A stretch of 64,000 nucleotides of DNA from positions 116,158,715 through 116,222,714 of the forward strand of contig CM061066.1 of NCBI GenBank assembly GCA_030762895.1, read 5' to 3'. This stretch comes from Sophora flavescens (taxonomy: Eukaryota > Streptophyta > Magnoliopsida > Fabales > Fabaceae). Made by a program: the position numbers and the translations under genes. Each line of letters starts with the position of its first letter. Position 1 is the first letter of the stretch. This document shows positions 46,010 to 57,765 of this stretch, in pieces. The notes beneath the pieces were generated by a model that was not told the DNA's origin, ran no database searches, and saw only the letters and a program-made list of their open reading frames with translations.

Positions 46010-49000
46010 TGTAACAACCTGATTTTAATTATGTTGTTCAACCAGTTAAAATATAATTAAATTATATTTTAAATTTGAGAGTTAGAAAGTGTTTTTGATT
46101 AAAATAAAATCATATTCATAGTCTACTTTATGGTAGAAGGTTACGGTAAAATTTTCAGTTGAAAATTCAGACGAAAGCCGGTCTGCGTTCTCACTGCCGG
46201 TACAAGTTTACTGTGCATAAAACCTAATTTTGACCCTTCAACGAGATAGTTATTGTTTTTATTATGTTTCCTTCAACTTTGGTTATTTTGAAAATTTTCG
46301 TTCTAAAATAAAATATAATATTTTATTCGGGCGAAAACGTCGGAAGAATTACGATCGGAAATGCAACCGGGTACGAAATAGAGCAGAATAGGAGACATAA
46401 AAGGCTTGAGGTGAGATGAGGGAGTGAGGTGACTCACTAGAGGTATGGCCTAAGCTACCTTCTAAAAAGTGGTCATGATGGACTTTTTGAAATATATCAT
46501 ATTATATTCTAAAAACCTATTTTTCTCTTTCCTCTTCAACCAAACAAGGCACAAGGTCAAAACTTGCTCTCCAAGCTCATTCCTCTCTCCTCAATTTCGT
46601 GCCACTCTCTCCCCTCTCTAAATATACCCCTTTCATTTTCACTTCATCATCTTCCCCCGTCAACCTCCATTAAACCTTCATTTTCTTCTTTCTTTTAAAA
46701 GTTCAAGCTCTTAAAGCTTTAGTTTTTATTCATATTTTCTACTTAAGTTCTTCATTAAAGTTCTTCCTTAGACTAAGGGTAATGCTCTCATATGAATCTT
46801 TTTGCAAGTTTCATCTTTTATTTCTTAGTTTACTTTATGTGTTCTTTATATGCTTTGAACTTCTAAAATCTCTCTGAAATGGTAGAAAACTCCTTCTGAG
46901 TTGAAACCACTTTCTATAGTCTTGTATTAACTTATATTTTCGCATACTAAGAGGTTATGTAAAACAAAAATCTCTACCTATTTCTTCAAATGAAGGCCGA
47001 ATGCTTGCATTTGTGACCTAGGAAGTTTTTGTTTCAACTTTTGGAATATGATCATGTGATTGACTTTCTAACTATCCATTGATCTTAAATCTATAAATAT
47101 TGGAAGTTTTGATAGCTTGTTCCTATGATGACTGAAAATATGAATAATTAAGCCTAGGATACTATGTTTCAACTTTCCAAGTATGATCATGGATTTAGAA
47201 CTCTTAATACCTTGTGATTCTAAACCTAAGAGTTATTGTTAAACAAAGAATATTTTTCCTCGTCATCCTATGATGGCCGAAACTAGATGTTTAGGTACTA
47301 GGATGTTTGACTTTTTTTTCCCAAAATGATCATGGACTCAAGCTCCATAAGATATTTGGATGCTAAGTCTAAGAGATTGGAAAGTTTAAGGAATGCTAGC
47401 CTATTTTACTAGCCTTGGCCGAATACCCTAAGTTTATAACTTCATGGGATTTTAATTCAACTTTGTTAAGTGATCATTGTTTATGAACTCCTAACACTTA
47501 AGGATCATAAATCCATGAGTTGTATAATTTTCGGGAATCTCTAACCCTAATAACTAGTCTTGGCCGAACCTATACCTTGTGGTTTAGTGTTCTTGTTTGA
47601 CTTTAACTTGTGATTTTGTGTTCATAACCTTAGACTTCCATCGCGGAGGAAACGAGGATGTTCATGGTATACCTCTTTGAGCATCTAATTTCCTTACCTT
47701 CACAGAAGGTGGAGTTAGTACTTTGTGGTGTGATAACGAGGAGCTTCGAGTTCGGGAGTTTGGTGATAACCCAGGTGGGGGAAAGAACCAACCTATCGTC
47801 GGAATGGATAAGTAGTAAATTATATAATAATTGTGTAGGGAGACCTAAACCCTACTAGTAGTCGAGTAATCGACAAAACCAAAATCACATTGAAAACCTT
47901 TTTCTGAAAAACCAATGGCGATTCGGGGATTGTAGGTTTATCGATATTAGGTTGATTTTAGATTGTTGATGGTTGATTTTATTTTATTACCTTTATTGAA
48001 TTGATTTTGTGCTATATTGGTGATATGGGAATATTTGGATTGATATTGTGTTATGCATGATTTGCCTGGTTTGTATTATTATGCTTAGTGGTTTTTAAGC
48101 AAAGATATATATGTTGTCTAAGAGATGATTGTTTTGGGTGTGAGGATAATGATGATTTAGAAGTGCCTAACCTAGATGATGTTTGTTAAAGAGGTGTTAT
48201 GGCATAGAATTTGTGTCAAGTTCTAATAGAAGGTTAAGGCACTGGGATGTTACTAAAACGGGTTGGTGAGATTCAAGTATAGGTGTTGTTGTCCACAACC
48301 GTGTATTGGTAATATAATACACAATGACAAAAGTGTATTGGTAATATAATACACAAGGACAAAAGTGTATTGATAATATAATACACAAAGACGAAAGTGT
48401 ATTGGTAATATAATACACAAGGACATCTGTGTATTGGTAATATAATACACCGTGTATTGGTAATATAATACACGTAAAACCACTTCTGTGTATTGGTAAT
48501 ATAATACACCGTGTATTGATAATATAATACACGTAAAACACTTCTATGTATTGGTAATATAATACACCGTGTATTGGTAATATAATACGCGTAAAATCAA
48601 GAGTTCTCGCGAGACCACTTCCACCTTAGGAAATAGGCGTGCCATTATGGTGTCTTTGAGTAGCATGAGATTGGGGGGTAGAGGATGATATATTAACTTG
48701 AGGGTGATCTGTTAGTTATGTGCTTTATTTTTCTGTGACAATTACTGTATGATTTATTATGACTCTTTTCCGTTTTTTGATGATAGAATTGTTTTCTTAT
48801 CCCCTATGTTTCTGTATTCCTGTGGGTTACTTTACTTACATTAGAAGACCCGATGGAGGATTATGTTGCTGAGGAGCTGGACGGAGATCTGTATGAAATG
48901 GAGATTGTTGAGGAATTGGATTGAACTCCTTACGAACCAGACGCTGGAGGTCGAGCTATGATCCATGGCGAGTATATTATAGATAGTATGGCCAGTGTCT

Positions 49001-49289
49001 AAAAAGGAGTATTTTTATATGTTTCCGCTAAGTATGACTTTTATTTTAAGTTTATGCCTGTGAGGGATCCTATTGAGAGGATTCCCTCAACAGTGTTTTG
49101 GTAATGTAATAAATAAACAGGTGTGTATTTATATATATTACAACCTTGGTGTGTTTAATTTACAGAAGTTATATGATTGTTTAAATAAAGTTTTAATTTT
49201 TACGTACTTTTCACGCTAAGTGTGCGATTAAGGAATTAAGTAATAAGGTTTTAAGATAATAAAACACCGGGGCACAATGGGGTGTCTCA
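46010..49289 (+). repeat. giant gypsy solo LTR (3.28 kb) inside copia 2 copy 2
   Basis: TGTAACAACC...GGGGTGTCTCA flanked by the TSD GGCAA (46005-46009 and 49290-49294). The uninterrupted sequence is seen in copy 1 (GGGCAATGTTAGAAACATTG). Shared blocks with 26952-30588 include the AATTGTGTAGGG(C/A)GACC region and the AGACCCGATGGAGGA region (about 48845). No internal domain. Confidence 0.94.
48301..48591. repeat. array of ten 22-bp palindromic units in solo LTR
   Basis: Ten copies of a unit with arms GTGTATT and AATACAC around a GGTAATAT core. The first five are separated by short AAGGACAAA-type spacers; the later ones come in pairs joined back to back with GTAAAACCACTTCT-type spacers. Each unit can form a small hairpin. 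The array sits about 0.7-1 kb from the LTR end. Confidence 0.92.
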
Positions 49290-49294
49290 GGCAA

Positions 49295-50007
49295 GGTTAG
49301 AAACATTGTACACGACAAAGTCACTAGCGAATAGGCTATGCTTGAAGCAACTTCTATATTCTTTCAAGATGACGGAATCGAAGTCTATTGTGGAGCAACT
49401 TACGGAATTCAATAAAATTCTTGATGACCTAGAGAACATTGAGGTGAAGCTCGATGATGTGGACAAGGCATTGCTCCTACTTAATTCTTTACATAAATCC
49501 TTTGAGCACTTCAAGGATGCTATTTTGTATGGCAATGATCAAACCATTTCCTTGGATGATGTTCAAACTTCAATCCGGACAAAGGAGCTCCAAAGGCAAC
49601 AAGAGTTGAAATCGGAGAATAATGGTGAGAGCTTGAACGTCTCAAGGGGGAGGAACGAGAAGAAAGGGTCAAAGAGAAAGAGGTCTAGATCAAAATCAAA
49701 GAGTCATTCAAAGTCAAAACTCAAGTGTTTCAATTGCGATAAAATGAGTCACTTCAAGAAAGATTGTCCTGAAAAGGGGGGCAAGGAATCAAGGAACTCC
49801 GCTGAGGTTGCAGTTGCTTCGGATGGCTATGAGAGTGCCGGGGTGTTGGTGGTGTCAAGTTCAGAAACACAAAGGAGTTGGTTTATGGATTCCGGATGTT
49901 CGTACCATATGTGCCCAAGGAAGGACTACTTCAAGACACTAGAACTCAAAGAAGGTGGAATGATGCTTCTAGGAAACAACAAATCATGCAAGGTACAAGG
50001 TATGTGA
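49295..50007 (+). pseudogene. copia 2 copy 2 gag C-terminal part and protease
   Basis: LETLYTTKSLANRLCLKQLL, ILDDLENIEVKLDDVDKALL, the RS/K-rich stretch and the knuckle CFNCDKMSHFKKDC (about 49730-49770) are in frame. The protease site WFMDSGCSYHMCPRKD follows near 49880. The frame ends at a stop after KVQGM (50005-50007). Better preserved than copy 1 (no stop between gag and PR). Confidence 0.9.
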
Positions 50008-51188
50008 ACTATTTGGCTCAAAACATCTAAAAATCGTGATATCCTTTTAAAGGATGTGAGGTATGTTCTAGAACTTAAGAGAAATCTTCTATCCATTAGC
50101 ATGTTTGATGATTTAGGTTATTCCACTAAAATTGAACATGGTATGATAAATATTTCTAGTGGTGCTTTAATAATAGCTAAGGGAACAAATAGAAATGGAT
50201 TGTACATTCTTAATGGTTCCACTATTATTGCACAAGCATCGGTAGCAAGCCAAACGCCAAATGATAAAACCAAGTTTTGGCACTTATGGCTAGGTCATGT
50301 AAGTGAAAAAGGATTGATAGAATTGTCTTAACAAAACTTGTTAAATTGTGTTAAATTTGAGAAACTAGAATTTGTGATCATTGCATATTAGGTAAGAAAC
50401 ATAGAGTTTCTTTTGGAACCGGTATGCATGTTTCTAGTAGACCTTTTGAGTATGTGCACTCAGATCTTTGGGGTCCATCAAGGGTGATGACTTATGGAGG
50501 GGGATCTTATTTTCTTACCATGATTGATGCCTTTTCTAGAAGAGTGTGGATTTACATTTTGAAAAATAAATCTGGAACCTTTCAAAAATTCAAGGAATGA
50601 CACACTCTTATAGAAAATCAACTAGGCTCGAAATTGAAATTTTAAAGGACTGACAATGGCCTGGAGTTTGTTTCAGAGCAGTTTAATGAGTTTTACAGGA
50701 AACAGGGAATTAAAAGGCATAGGACCGTGGCACGGACTCCTCAACAAAATGGTTTAGCAGAAATGATAAATATGACTATTTTGGAGCGTGTTAGGTGTAT
50801 GCTTTTGGGTGCTGTACTACCTAAGAGTTTCTGGGGTGAAGCTGCAAATACTGCAGTGTACTTGATAAACAGATGTCAGTCTTCAGCTTTAGACTTCAAG
50901 ACACATATGGAAGTATGGAGTGGTAAACTGATGGATTACTCTAATCTTAGGGTATTTGGTTCTTTGGCATTTTCTCACATTAAGGAGGACAACCTTGATG
51001 CACGGGTGGTAAAATGCATCTTCATTGGGTATCCAGATGGTGTGAAGGGCTACAAGTTGTGGAAGTTGGAATCCGGAGGGTCAATGTGTTTTGTAAGTAG
51101 CGATGTCACATTTGATGAGACCAGGATGGGTATGATGTGCGATGGCTTGGATCAAAACAGTTCATATGAAACAGACCAGAAAGCTTAG
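50008..51188 (+). pseudogene. copia 2 copy 2 integrase
   Basis: VLELKRNLLSISMFDDLGY, GLYILNGSTIIAQA and FWHLWLGHVSEKGLIELS (stop after) are followed by a frameshift near 50370 before ICDHCILGKKHRV. HSDLWGP, the shared TGA at 50598-50600, TDNGLEFV near 50650, RTPQQNGLAE and VYLINRCQSSALDF follow, then the shared TAG at 51186-51188. Non-functional. Confidence 0.88.
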
Positions 51189-52887
51189 TTTGAGGTGGAG
51201 TTTCCCACCTCTAGCATCAGAGAGGAAAGTCTACCACCAGCAGAACAGACAGATCAACATCCACCAGTAGTATCAGATTATCAGTTGACTAGAGATCGAG
51301 CTGGGAGGAATATTGTACCTCCTAAGAGATTTGGGTATGCTGACCTCGTTTTCTATGCTCTTAATGCGACTGAAGAGATACAAGATCCAGAACCGAGAAG
51401 TTTCAGAGAGGCTATGGAAAGCAAGGATAGTCAGAATTGGTTACAAGCAGTGCAAGAAGAAATGGAATCCTTGGATAAAAATCAAACCTGGACACTTGTG
51501 GACTTACCCAAGAATCAAAGGGTAGTTGGATGCAAGTGGATCTTCAAGAAAAAGGATGGCATTGCAGGCATTGAGGAGGCAAGGTTCAAGGCAAGACTGG
51601 TAGCAAAGGGTTTTACCCAGGTTGAAGGGATTGACTTTAATGAGATCTTTTCACCTGTGGTAAAACATCGTTCTATAAGGATATTGATGTCCATTGTAAA
51701 TTAGTATGACTTGGAGTTAGAACAGTTGGATGTCAAGACATCATCTCTACATGGAGATCTAGAGGAAACTATCTACATGCAACAACCGGAAGGGTATACA
51801 AAAGATAAGACCAAGGTATGTCTCTTGAGAAAATCACTCTATGGGCTAAAACAAAGCCCTAGACAATGGTACAAAAAATTTGATGATTTTATATTGAGAG
51901 TGGGATTTCTAAGGAGTAGTTATGATAGTTGTGTTTACATACTAAGGAGAGAGGAGGAGTGTGTTCTTTTCCTACTCCTATATGTGGATGACATTCTTAT
52001 AGCCAGCTCTAGCAAGGAAGAGATAAGCAAGCTTAAGGACCAATTGAATTCTGAATTTGAGATGATGGATCTTGGTAATGCAAAGAGGATACTTGGCATG
52101 GACATAGTCAGAAATAGAAAGAAAGGGGAACTATTACTATCTCAGCAAGGTTACTTGAAGAAAGTTGTAGAAAGGTATAGGATACATCAGTCTAAATCGG
52201 TTTCTACACCTTTGGGAAATCACACAAAGCTCTCTATTACTCAAGCTTCTAGAAACGACACGGAAAGAAGAATGATGGATTCTATTCCTTATGCAAGTGG
52301 AGTGGGTAGCATCATGTATGGGATGGTATGCAGCAGACTGGACTTGGTACACACCGTTAGCATTGTTAGCAGGTTTATGGGGCATCCGGGGGAAGCTCAT
52401 TGGGAGGCTTTGAAGCGGGTTCTAAGGTATTTGAATGGTTTTCTAAATTCTGGACTTATGTACAAGAAAACAGCTCAAGGAGAATATGCTATTGTGGGTT
52501 ATGTTGATGTGGATTATGCCAGGAATGTTGATACAAGGAAGTCTCTTTCGGGGTATGTGTTCACTTTGTTTGGGACTGCAATTAGTTGGAAGTCTATTTT
52601 ACAACCCGTGGTTAAAAGGGATGATTGGTGAATTCAGAATTATGCAAAAGAGTGTAATTGTTCATTGTGATAGCCAAAGTGCTATTCACTTAGCTAATCA
52701 TCAAGTTTATCATGAGAAAACGAAGCATATTGATGCAAAGCTTCATTTCATTAGAGACGTGGTTGAATCAAAGGAAATTCAGATTGAGAAGATAGCTTCG
52801 GAAGACAATCCAGTGGATGCATTCACAAAGTCACTATCAAGAGCAAAGTTCAAGAATTGCTTGGACTTGATAAACTTCATTGAAGCA
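51189..52887 (+). pseudogene. copia 2 copy 2 reverse transcriptase and RNase H, with internal deletion
   Basis: RDRAGRNIVPPKRFGYADL keeps the CGA lost in copy 1. RT includes GCKWIFKKKDG, ARLVAKGFTQVEG, a TAG at 51702 where copy 1 has CAG, LEQLDVKTSSLHGDLEETIY, SLYGLKQSPRQWYKKFDDF and an intact YVDDILIASSS near 51980. RNase H begins GYVDVDYARNVDTRKSLSGYVF. Roughly 80 bp are missing near 52605 relative to copy 1, causing a frame change. VIVHCDSQSAIHLANHQVYHEKTKHIDAKLH then follows. The end is cut by the solo LTR at 52888. Confidence 0.88.
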
Positions 52888-54379
52888 TGTTGAGGAAAAT
52901 TGGCAAGTGCACCAAATTGCTAACTGTAGTAATAAAAATATCGTCCTCAGGGATTGAACCGTTAACTACTAACGTGGCAACTCAATTTCGTTTGAGCGAC
53001 CGAATGGTTTGAAATTGGCTTTCGCAAATAAGTAAGAATAGAAATTTAGCAAAGAAAAGAAAATATTTTTGGTAATTTTTTTAGATGAGAAAATTAAGCA
53101 ACAGAATAATTGGGTTTTAACAATCAAGAATAAATTGTTAGAGGATCGATTTCCCTGTCGTTCCTACTTGTTCGATCCTGGAAATTAACTTGAACAATTT
53201 ATCCAATTTCAAGAAACTTAGTCTTGTAATTTATCCCCTAATTCCTTAGGTGAATAAATCTATCTGTCTAAGTTACTAATTCAATTCCTTTAGTATTAGA
53301 TAAATAGCAGAAGCATTAAGAAAGATTTCCACTCAAAAAATTCATTTGGTTGTGTTCTTATTCCTAAGTAACATGCACAAATCGTTTATTCACAAACAGC
53401 AACTATGAATCCGAATTTCCCAATTGCAAAATTCATACAGTAGATAAACATGCAAACAGTGAATAAACTCTTGAAATTAAACAAACTAGAACAAGTAATT
53501 TTCTAGAATCAAAACAAGTTATCTAGGCAGTTCTATCTACCTCTAATAAAATAAATTAGCTAGACATAATTAAAAAGGAAGAACCAGATGAAGAAGATGA
53601 AGATAAGGATGCCACCTTGAGTTTCTTCCTGAACTGTGTAACTCAGTATAGTATTCTGTCTCCAACGGCACCTGCTTTTTTTTACACTGTGCTGCTCGTT
53701 GCTTTACGTTGTGCATCTCGTTGCTTTACACTCCTGTGCGTCACCCTAGCGGCCCCCTCTTTACGCTACTGTGCGGCTCTGTTCCCTTTTATCCGTGCAT
53801 CACGTTCCTCCTTTTTTTTGTTGTGCGTCCCTTCTCCTTTTTCAATTCATTATTTCTTGACAATTAAAAGGGCCCCCTCATTTCTCAATTGAATCCAAAA
53901 TGAGCCTCTTTACTCTTGCAGCCCACCTTCCTAAATACTATGTCTTCTTCAATTTTTTAGAACCAGCTTCACGTCGGCATTTGGATCTTCCTTTTCTATT
54001 CTTTCCAATATCAATTTTAATTGATTGATTTCTCAATTTCCCAGCAGGAGGAAGCTGCTCCCTTGCTTCACGTGGGCTTCATTTGCCCCAAAATTTTCTT
54101 CTTTAAATTGTAATAAACCCATGTCCAAATTTAGTGTAAATCACCTTGTTGCTCTTTCTTCAATTTCACTTGATTTAATATTATTATTTCCTAAAAATAG
54201 AAACAATTAAAAATACTATTAGATTAACTTTAAAAACACAAAATTAAACTAAAATATATAAAACACTATTTAGGACACATTTATATAAACTTAGGGACAA
54301 AACTCAATCAATCAACACAATTGGGGGCAAAAATCCATCCAATAAGCACACAAAAAATACATAATCTAGAAGATTATCA
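52888..54379 (-). repeat. Tat/Athila-type gypsy solo LTR (1.49 kb)
   Basis: Plus-strand TGTTGAGGAAAATTGG...GATTATCA is flanked by the TSD AAGCA (52883-52887 and 54380-54384). The empty site is in copy 1 (TTGAAGCATAATTCC, about 44800). On the minus strand its end, with GGTTCAATCCCTGAGGACG then TTTTTATTACTACAG and GGTGCACTTGCC, has the Tat/Athila LTR style. The ORF at 53617-53892 is an LTR chance ORF. Confidence 0.88.
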
Positions 54380-54456
54380 AAGCATAATTCCATAAGTGGG
54401 AGAGCCACCACTAGAAGGTTAACTCAATCCTCTGATTTGGAGTCAAGGTGGAGTAT

Positions 54457-55281
54457 TGTTGAAAGTGCCTCAAAATTAAGTTTAAAACTACAGAATTTGG
54501 TGTTCAGACAGCTGGTAGTTGATTACGGGAAGGCCGTAATCGATTAACAGACCTTCAGCTAGAAATTCTGAAGTTTCAGAACTGTGGACAGACAGTTGGT
54601 AATCGATTATTAGAATTCCATAATCGATTACGGTAATCAATAACCAACAGCTCGTAATCAATTACGACGAGTCAGTTTCTGATATTTAAGTTCGTTACAG
54701 CAGCGAATGAAATGATATATGAGGTTTCTTGGGTGCGTCTTTCAGAGCGAAAAAGAGAGAAAAACATAGAGAATACTATCATCTTGTATTGCTTTGATTC
54801 TATTATGATTAGAGAGAATAATCAAGAGAGGATTAGAGAGAGATCAAGGGTTGTGTGAAAATAGAGAGGCGAAAGGCTTGGGTTCTCTTGTTTGTTCATC
54901 TTGAGAGTGGGGGAGTGAAGATCCAAGGGATCTCTATTGTAATCTTGATCAAAGTTCATAGTGAATGAGGCTCTCTCCCGTGGATGTAGGCCACATTGGC
55001 TGAACCACGCTAAACTGTGTGTGTGCTCTTTATCTCTTCTTCCCTTTCTCTTTTCTGTTGCTGTAATTGAATTACCTGTTGTGGTAATTCAATTACCACA
55101 TATTGCTGTGCTTTTATTGTGCTATTTTTGCGCTTGATTCTTGCTGGTTGTTTGCTATATTATTTCTTCTACATTAGGTGTATTGGGTTTAGGTTGCGAA
55201 ACTCTATTTCTTGGTATTGTGTAGTCTTTTGTGTATTGTTTCAGGGATCTTCTTTGGGTTCTTTCATACATTGGACCAAAA
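54457..55281 (+). repeat. copia 2 LTR no. 3
   Basis: 825 bp, ends degenerate (CCAAAA for CCAACA), preceded by the same GTCAAGGTGGAGTAT purine tract as LTR 2 and followed by the TSD CCATA. Closer to LTR 2 than to LTR 1 in the palindrome region. Confidence 0.92.
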
Positions 55282-55286
55282 CCATA

Positions 55287-55555
55287 TTATCAGGCAACAA
55301 AGTACTTGGTGCCTCACATCCATTGAAGTAATCTAGTGTAAGAGAAGATGGTGGTACAACAACATTGATCCTGGGTGTACCTGCATCTCCTACTCCAAAG
55401 TTTCTTAATGCAGGGAACCGGTCATTGTGTCTGACTAAATCATAAGGTCTAACTGATTGTAATTGGCTACACTTAGATAGAACAGTAAATAAGCTATGAT
55501 CTGAGCTAACTCCAGTGCCAAGACTCTGACTAGATAGATTCCCACCGTCAGATCC
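55287..55555 (-). pseudogene. host gene, last exon piece 2 of 3 (NFRKB/INO80G-like?)
   Basis: The minus strand encodes GSDGGNLSSQSLGTGVSSD, then CSQLQSVRPYDLVRH, GDAGTPRINVVVPPSS, LDYFNGCEAPSTLLPDN. It joins piece 1 across the CACTA element (TSD TCC) in frame: ...GGWNG|SDGGN. Serine/glycine-rich, no recognised domain. The ORF running into 55241-55286 is copia LTR sequence and not part of the gene. Confidence 0.62.
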
Positions 55556-55989
55556 CACTACAAAAAAGGTTGTTTAGCGACCAAAAATAGTGACCGAATT
55601 TTTTGGTTGCTTTTGGCGACCGAAATGGCGACCGATTATAGGATCTACATGAAAGACTGATTAGAGTTAATACTGCGACCGAAATAGCGACCGAAATAGA
55701 GCGTAGCAGAGTTATCGGTTGCTATTTCAGTCGCTAAATAAAGGAAATTAAAAGTCAGAAATTTTATGCCTTTTTAGCCACCGAAATGGCGACCGAATTA
55801 AATGCAGCGGTTAAATTTTATTTCCATTTGTGAACGATATCAATTCGGTCGCTAAACGGCGCGTAAAAAAATTAAAACAACGCGTGTTAGCGACCGATTT
55901 AAAAAATCCGTCGCTAAATTTATGAATTTAAATTTTGAAATGGCACTCTTGCGACCGAATTAGCGACCGAAATATTCGTTCACTAAAAA

Positions 55990-56640
55990 TTAAAATCCCT
56001 AAAAACGCAGAAACCCCTTTCTTCTTCCATTTCGCGATCTCTCTTCCTCTCTCTCACTCGATCTCTCTTTCTCTCCTCCGGCCACCACTGTTTCGCGACT
56101 GCCGCCCCTCCTCCGACCACCACCATCACGGTAAGCTCTCCTTTCTCTCTCTCTCTCCATATCTCTCTCTCTCTATCTGTTTCTAACTTTTTCTCTCTCT
56201 CAGTTCCCTCCTTCTCCGCACGGCTACCACCGGCGCCGGCACCACCAGAGTAGCTCCGCCGTCCTCCTCCTTCTCTGGTATGTTTTCGTCTCTCCTCGCC
56301 TCTATCTCTCTCTCTCTATTTCTCTGGTTTGTGCATTTACTATGTTATTACAACATGTACAATATGCTCTGTATTTACTTAATCCATGCTCTCTGAAACT
56401 TGATTAGATCCCCATTTACTTAGTTCGCATTCGTGGTTTCATGTAACTCGGTCATATCTTTATCTAGGCATTAGTTCAAGTATATAGTTTTCTGTAAATG
56501 CTTGTTTTTTTGGTCTGTAGCTCAATTCTGAGCTTTATGTATAAATAATACAGCGTTGATTTGGGGGGAAGATGGTGATGGATTTGATTGATGAAAGAGA
56601 GAATGAGAAAGATGGGTTAACCGAGGAGGAAGATGACAGT
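55990..56640 (+). promoter_or_regulatory. CT-rich leader with splice sites inside the CACTA element
   Basis: A CTCTCTCTC-rich, CCACCACC-containing stretch (about 56030-56280) looks like a plant 5' UTR. A good donor CATCACG|GTAAGC occurs at 56131. A short ATG ORF at 56571-56690 (MVMDLIDERENEKDGLTEEE..., 39 aa, acidic) has no known family. It could be an upstream exon or chance. Confidence 0.4.
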
Positions 56641-57765
56641 GTTGAACTTCAACCACCTAGTCCTCCCATGTATCTTGTAGTAGCAACATGACTCAGGGTT
56701 AATGGAACTGGTTTTGATGATGTGTTTGGATCTCATGACTTGACCAGTTTTGATATATATATTTGATCCTGTAACATCCCGAGTTTTTGCTGCTTCTAAT
56801 ATCGGAACATCCTGTAACTTGAACATCATTGCTTTATTGCTTACTACTGAGAAGAGCTACTTGTGTATTTCATGTGAGTTGTGAGTTGTGATGATCATTT
56901 GTTTTCATGTGTCATTATTTAATCACTCCTATTAGGATTAGGAAGCTCTCATTGAGAAAGCATGAGAAATATGTTTTTGTAACTTTTTTTTTGAATGCAT
57001 TGAAATATCAAAAGTCAAGACTGTGAGATTAGAATTGATGTTTACTTGAGCCACATAATGCCATTGTTGTCTGTGAGACTGCGAAACATAAACAAGTTTT
57101 GGTTTTTTGTTGATTGTTGAGATGTTGTATAATTTAAACTTTAAAGCCTCAAAGCACCCACCTGCATTGTAATTTCTGGTATGTTTATCTTTCCATATCT
57201 TGACTGAATTTATGTCTTTGAAGGCTGTTCATTGTTCTGTTATATTGCCTCAGGGAATATCTCACAATAGTATGATCTATAGACTCTGTGATGCAGCTGT
57301 TTACTTGCTGTGAATAATGAAGGATTAAGTATAGGGTTAGATAAAATGAAGGGCTAGGCACAGTTTGCCAGCCACATGCATGACGTGCCGTCATCATTCA
57401 AACATTATTCACATTAGAAAGCAGCTCTGTACACAATATTATGAAAACAACTATGGTTTTCTACTCATTTGTTTCACTAGGAAATGGAGCATTCTAGAAA
57501 TAGTTGTTGATGACCATCCTTACTAGGTTATCTAGGCACTTCCGGTAGGAAAAGTCCTCTCTATGACCATCCTTCAAAACGACATAAAAGCATCTGCTTT
57601 CCTGAAAACTACTATGTTTGCTAATTTGTAAAGTTGTGTGTGAAGTTGCATTTCTTTGTTCTATTTTAACATGCTAGTATGCTACATGGATCTTTCCATC
57701 TTTTCTTATTATCACTTGATGAATTTTAGATATATGACTTGTTTTCCTTATCGTTTCATCAGAAA

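Larger units (their letters stand above)
40034..55281 (+). mobile_element. tandem copia array LTR-int-LTR-int-LTR (copia 2)
   Basis: Three LTRs (40034-40836, 44875-45697, 54457-55281) bracket two copies of a Tork-like copia interior. The middle LTR has a PPT-like GTCAAGGTGGAGTAT on its left and a PBS on its right, so it is shared. The whole array has one TSD, CCATA (40029-40033 and 55282-55286). Both copies carry the same in-frame stops (42452-42454 = 50598-50600; 43040-43042 = 51186-51188). Copy 2 contains two further solo LTRs. The array lies in the last exon of the minus-strand host gene. Confidence 0.93.

Noticed and set aside
48197..48541. Minus-strand ORFs rich in YYQYT / YYITNT
   Set aside because: They are the 22-bp palindromic array translated; three frames give the same kind of repeat peptide.
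48301..48591. CRISPR-like array (short palindromic repeats with spacers)
   Set aside because: It lies inside a plant gypsy solo LTR with proven borders; spacers are near-repeats of each other and the genome is eukaryotic.
56571..56690. 39-aa acidic ORF as a certain exon of the captured gene
   Set aside because: It has its own stop and no proven splice connection to 57766; kept only as a possibility in the leader entry.
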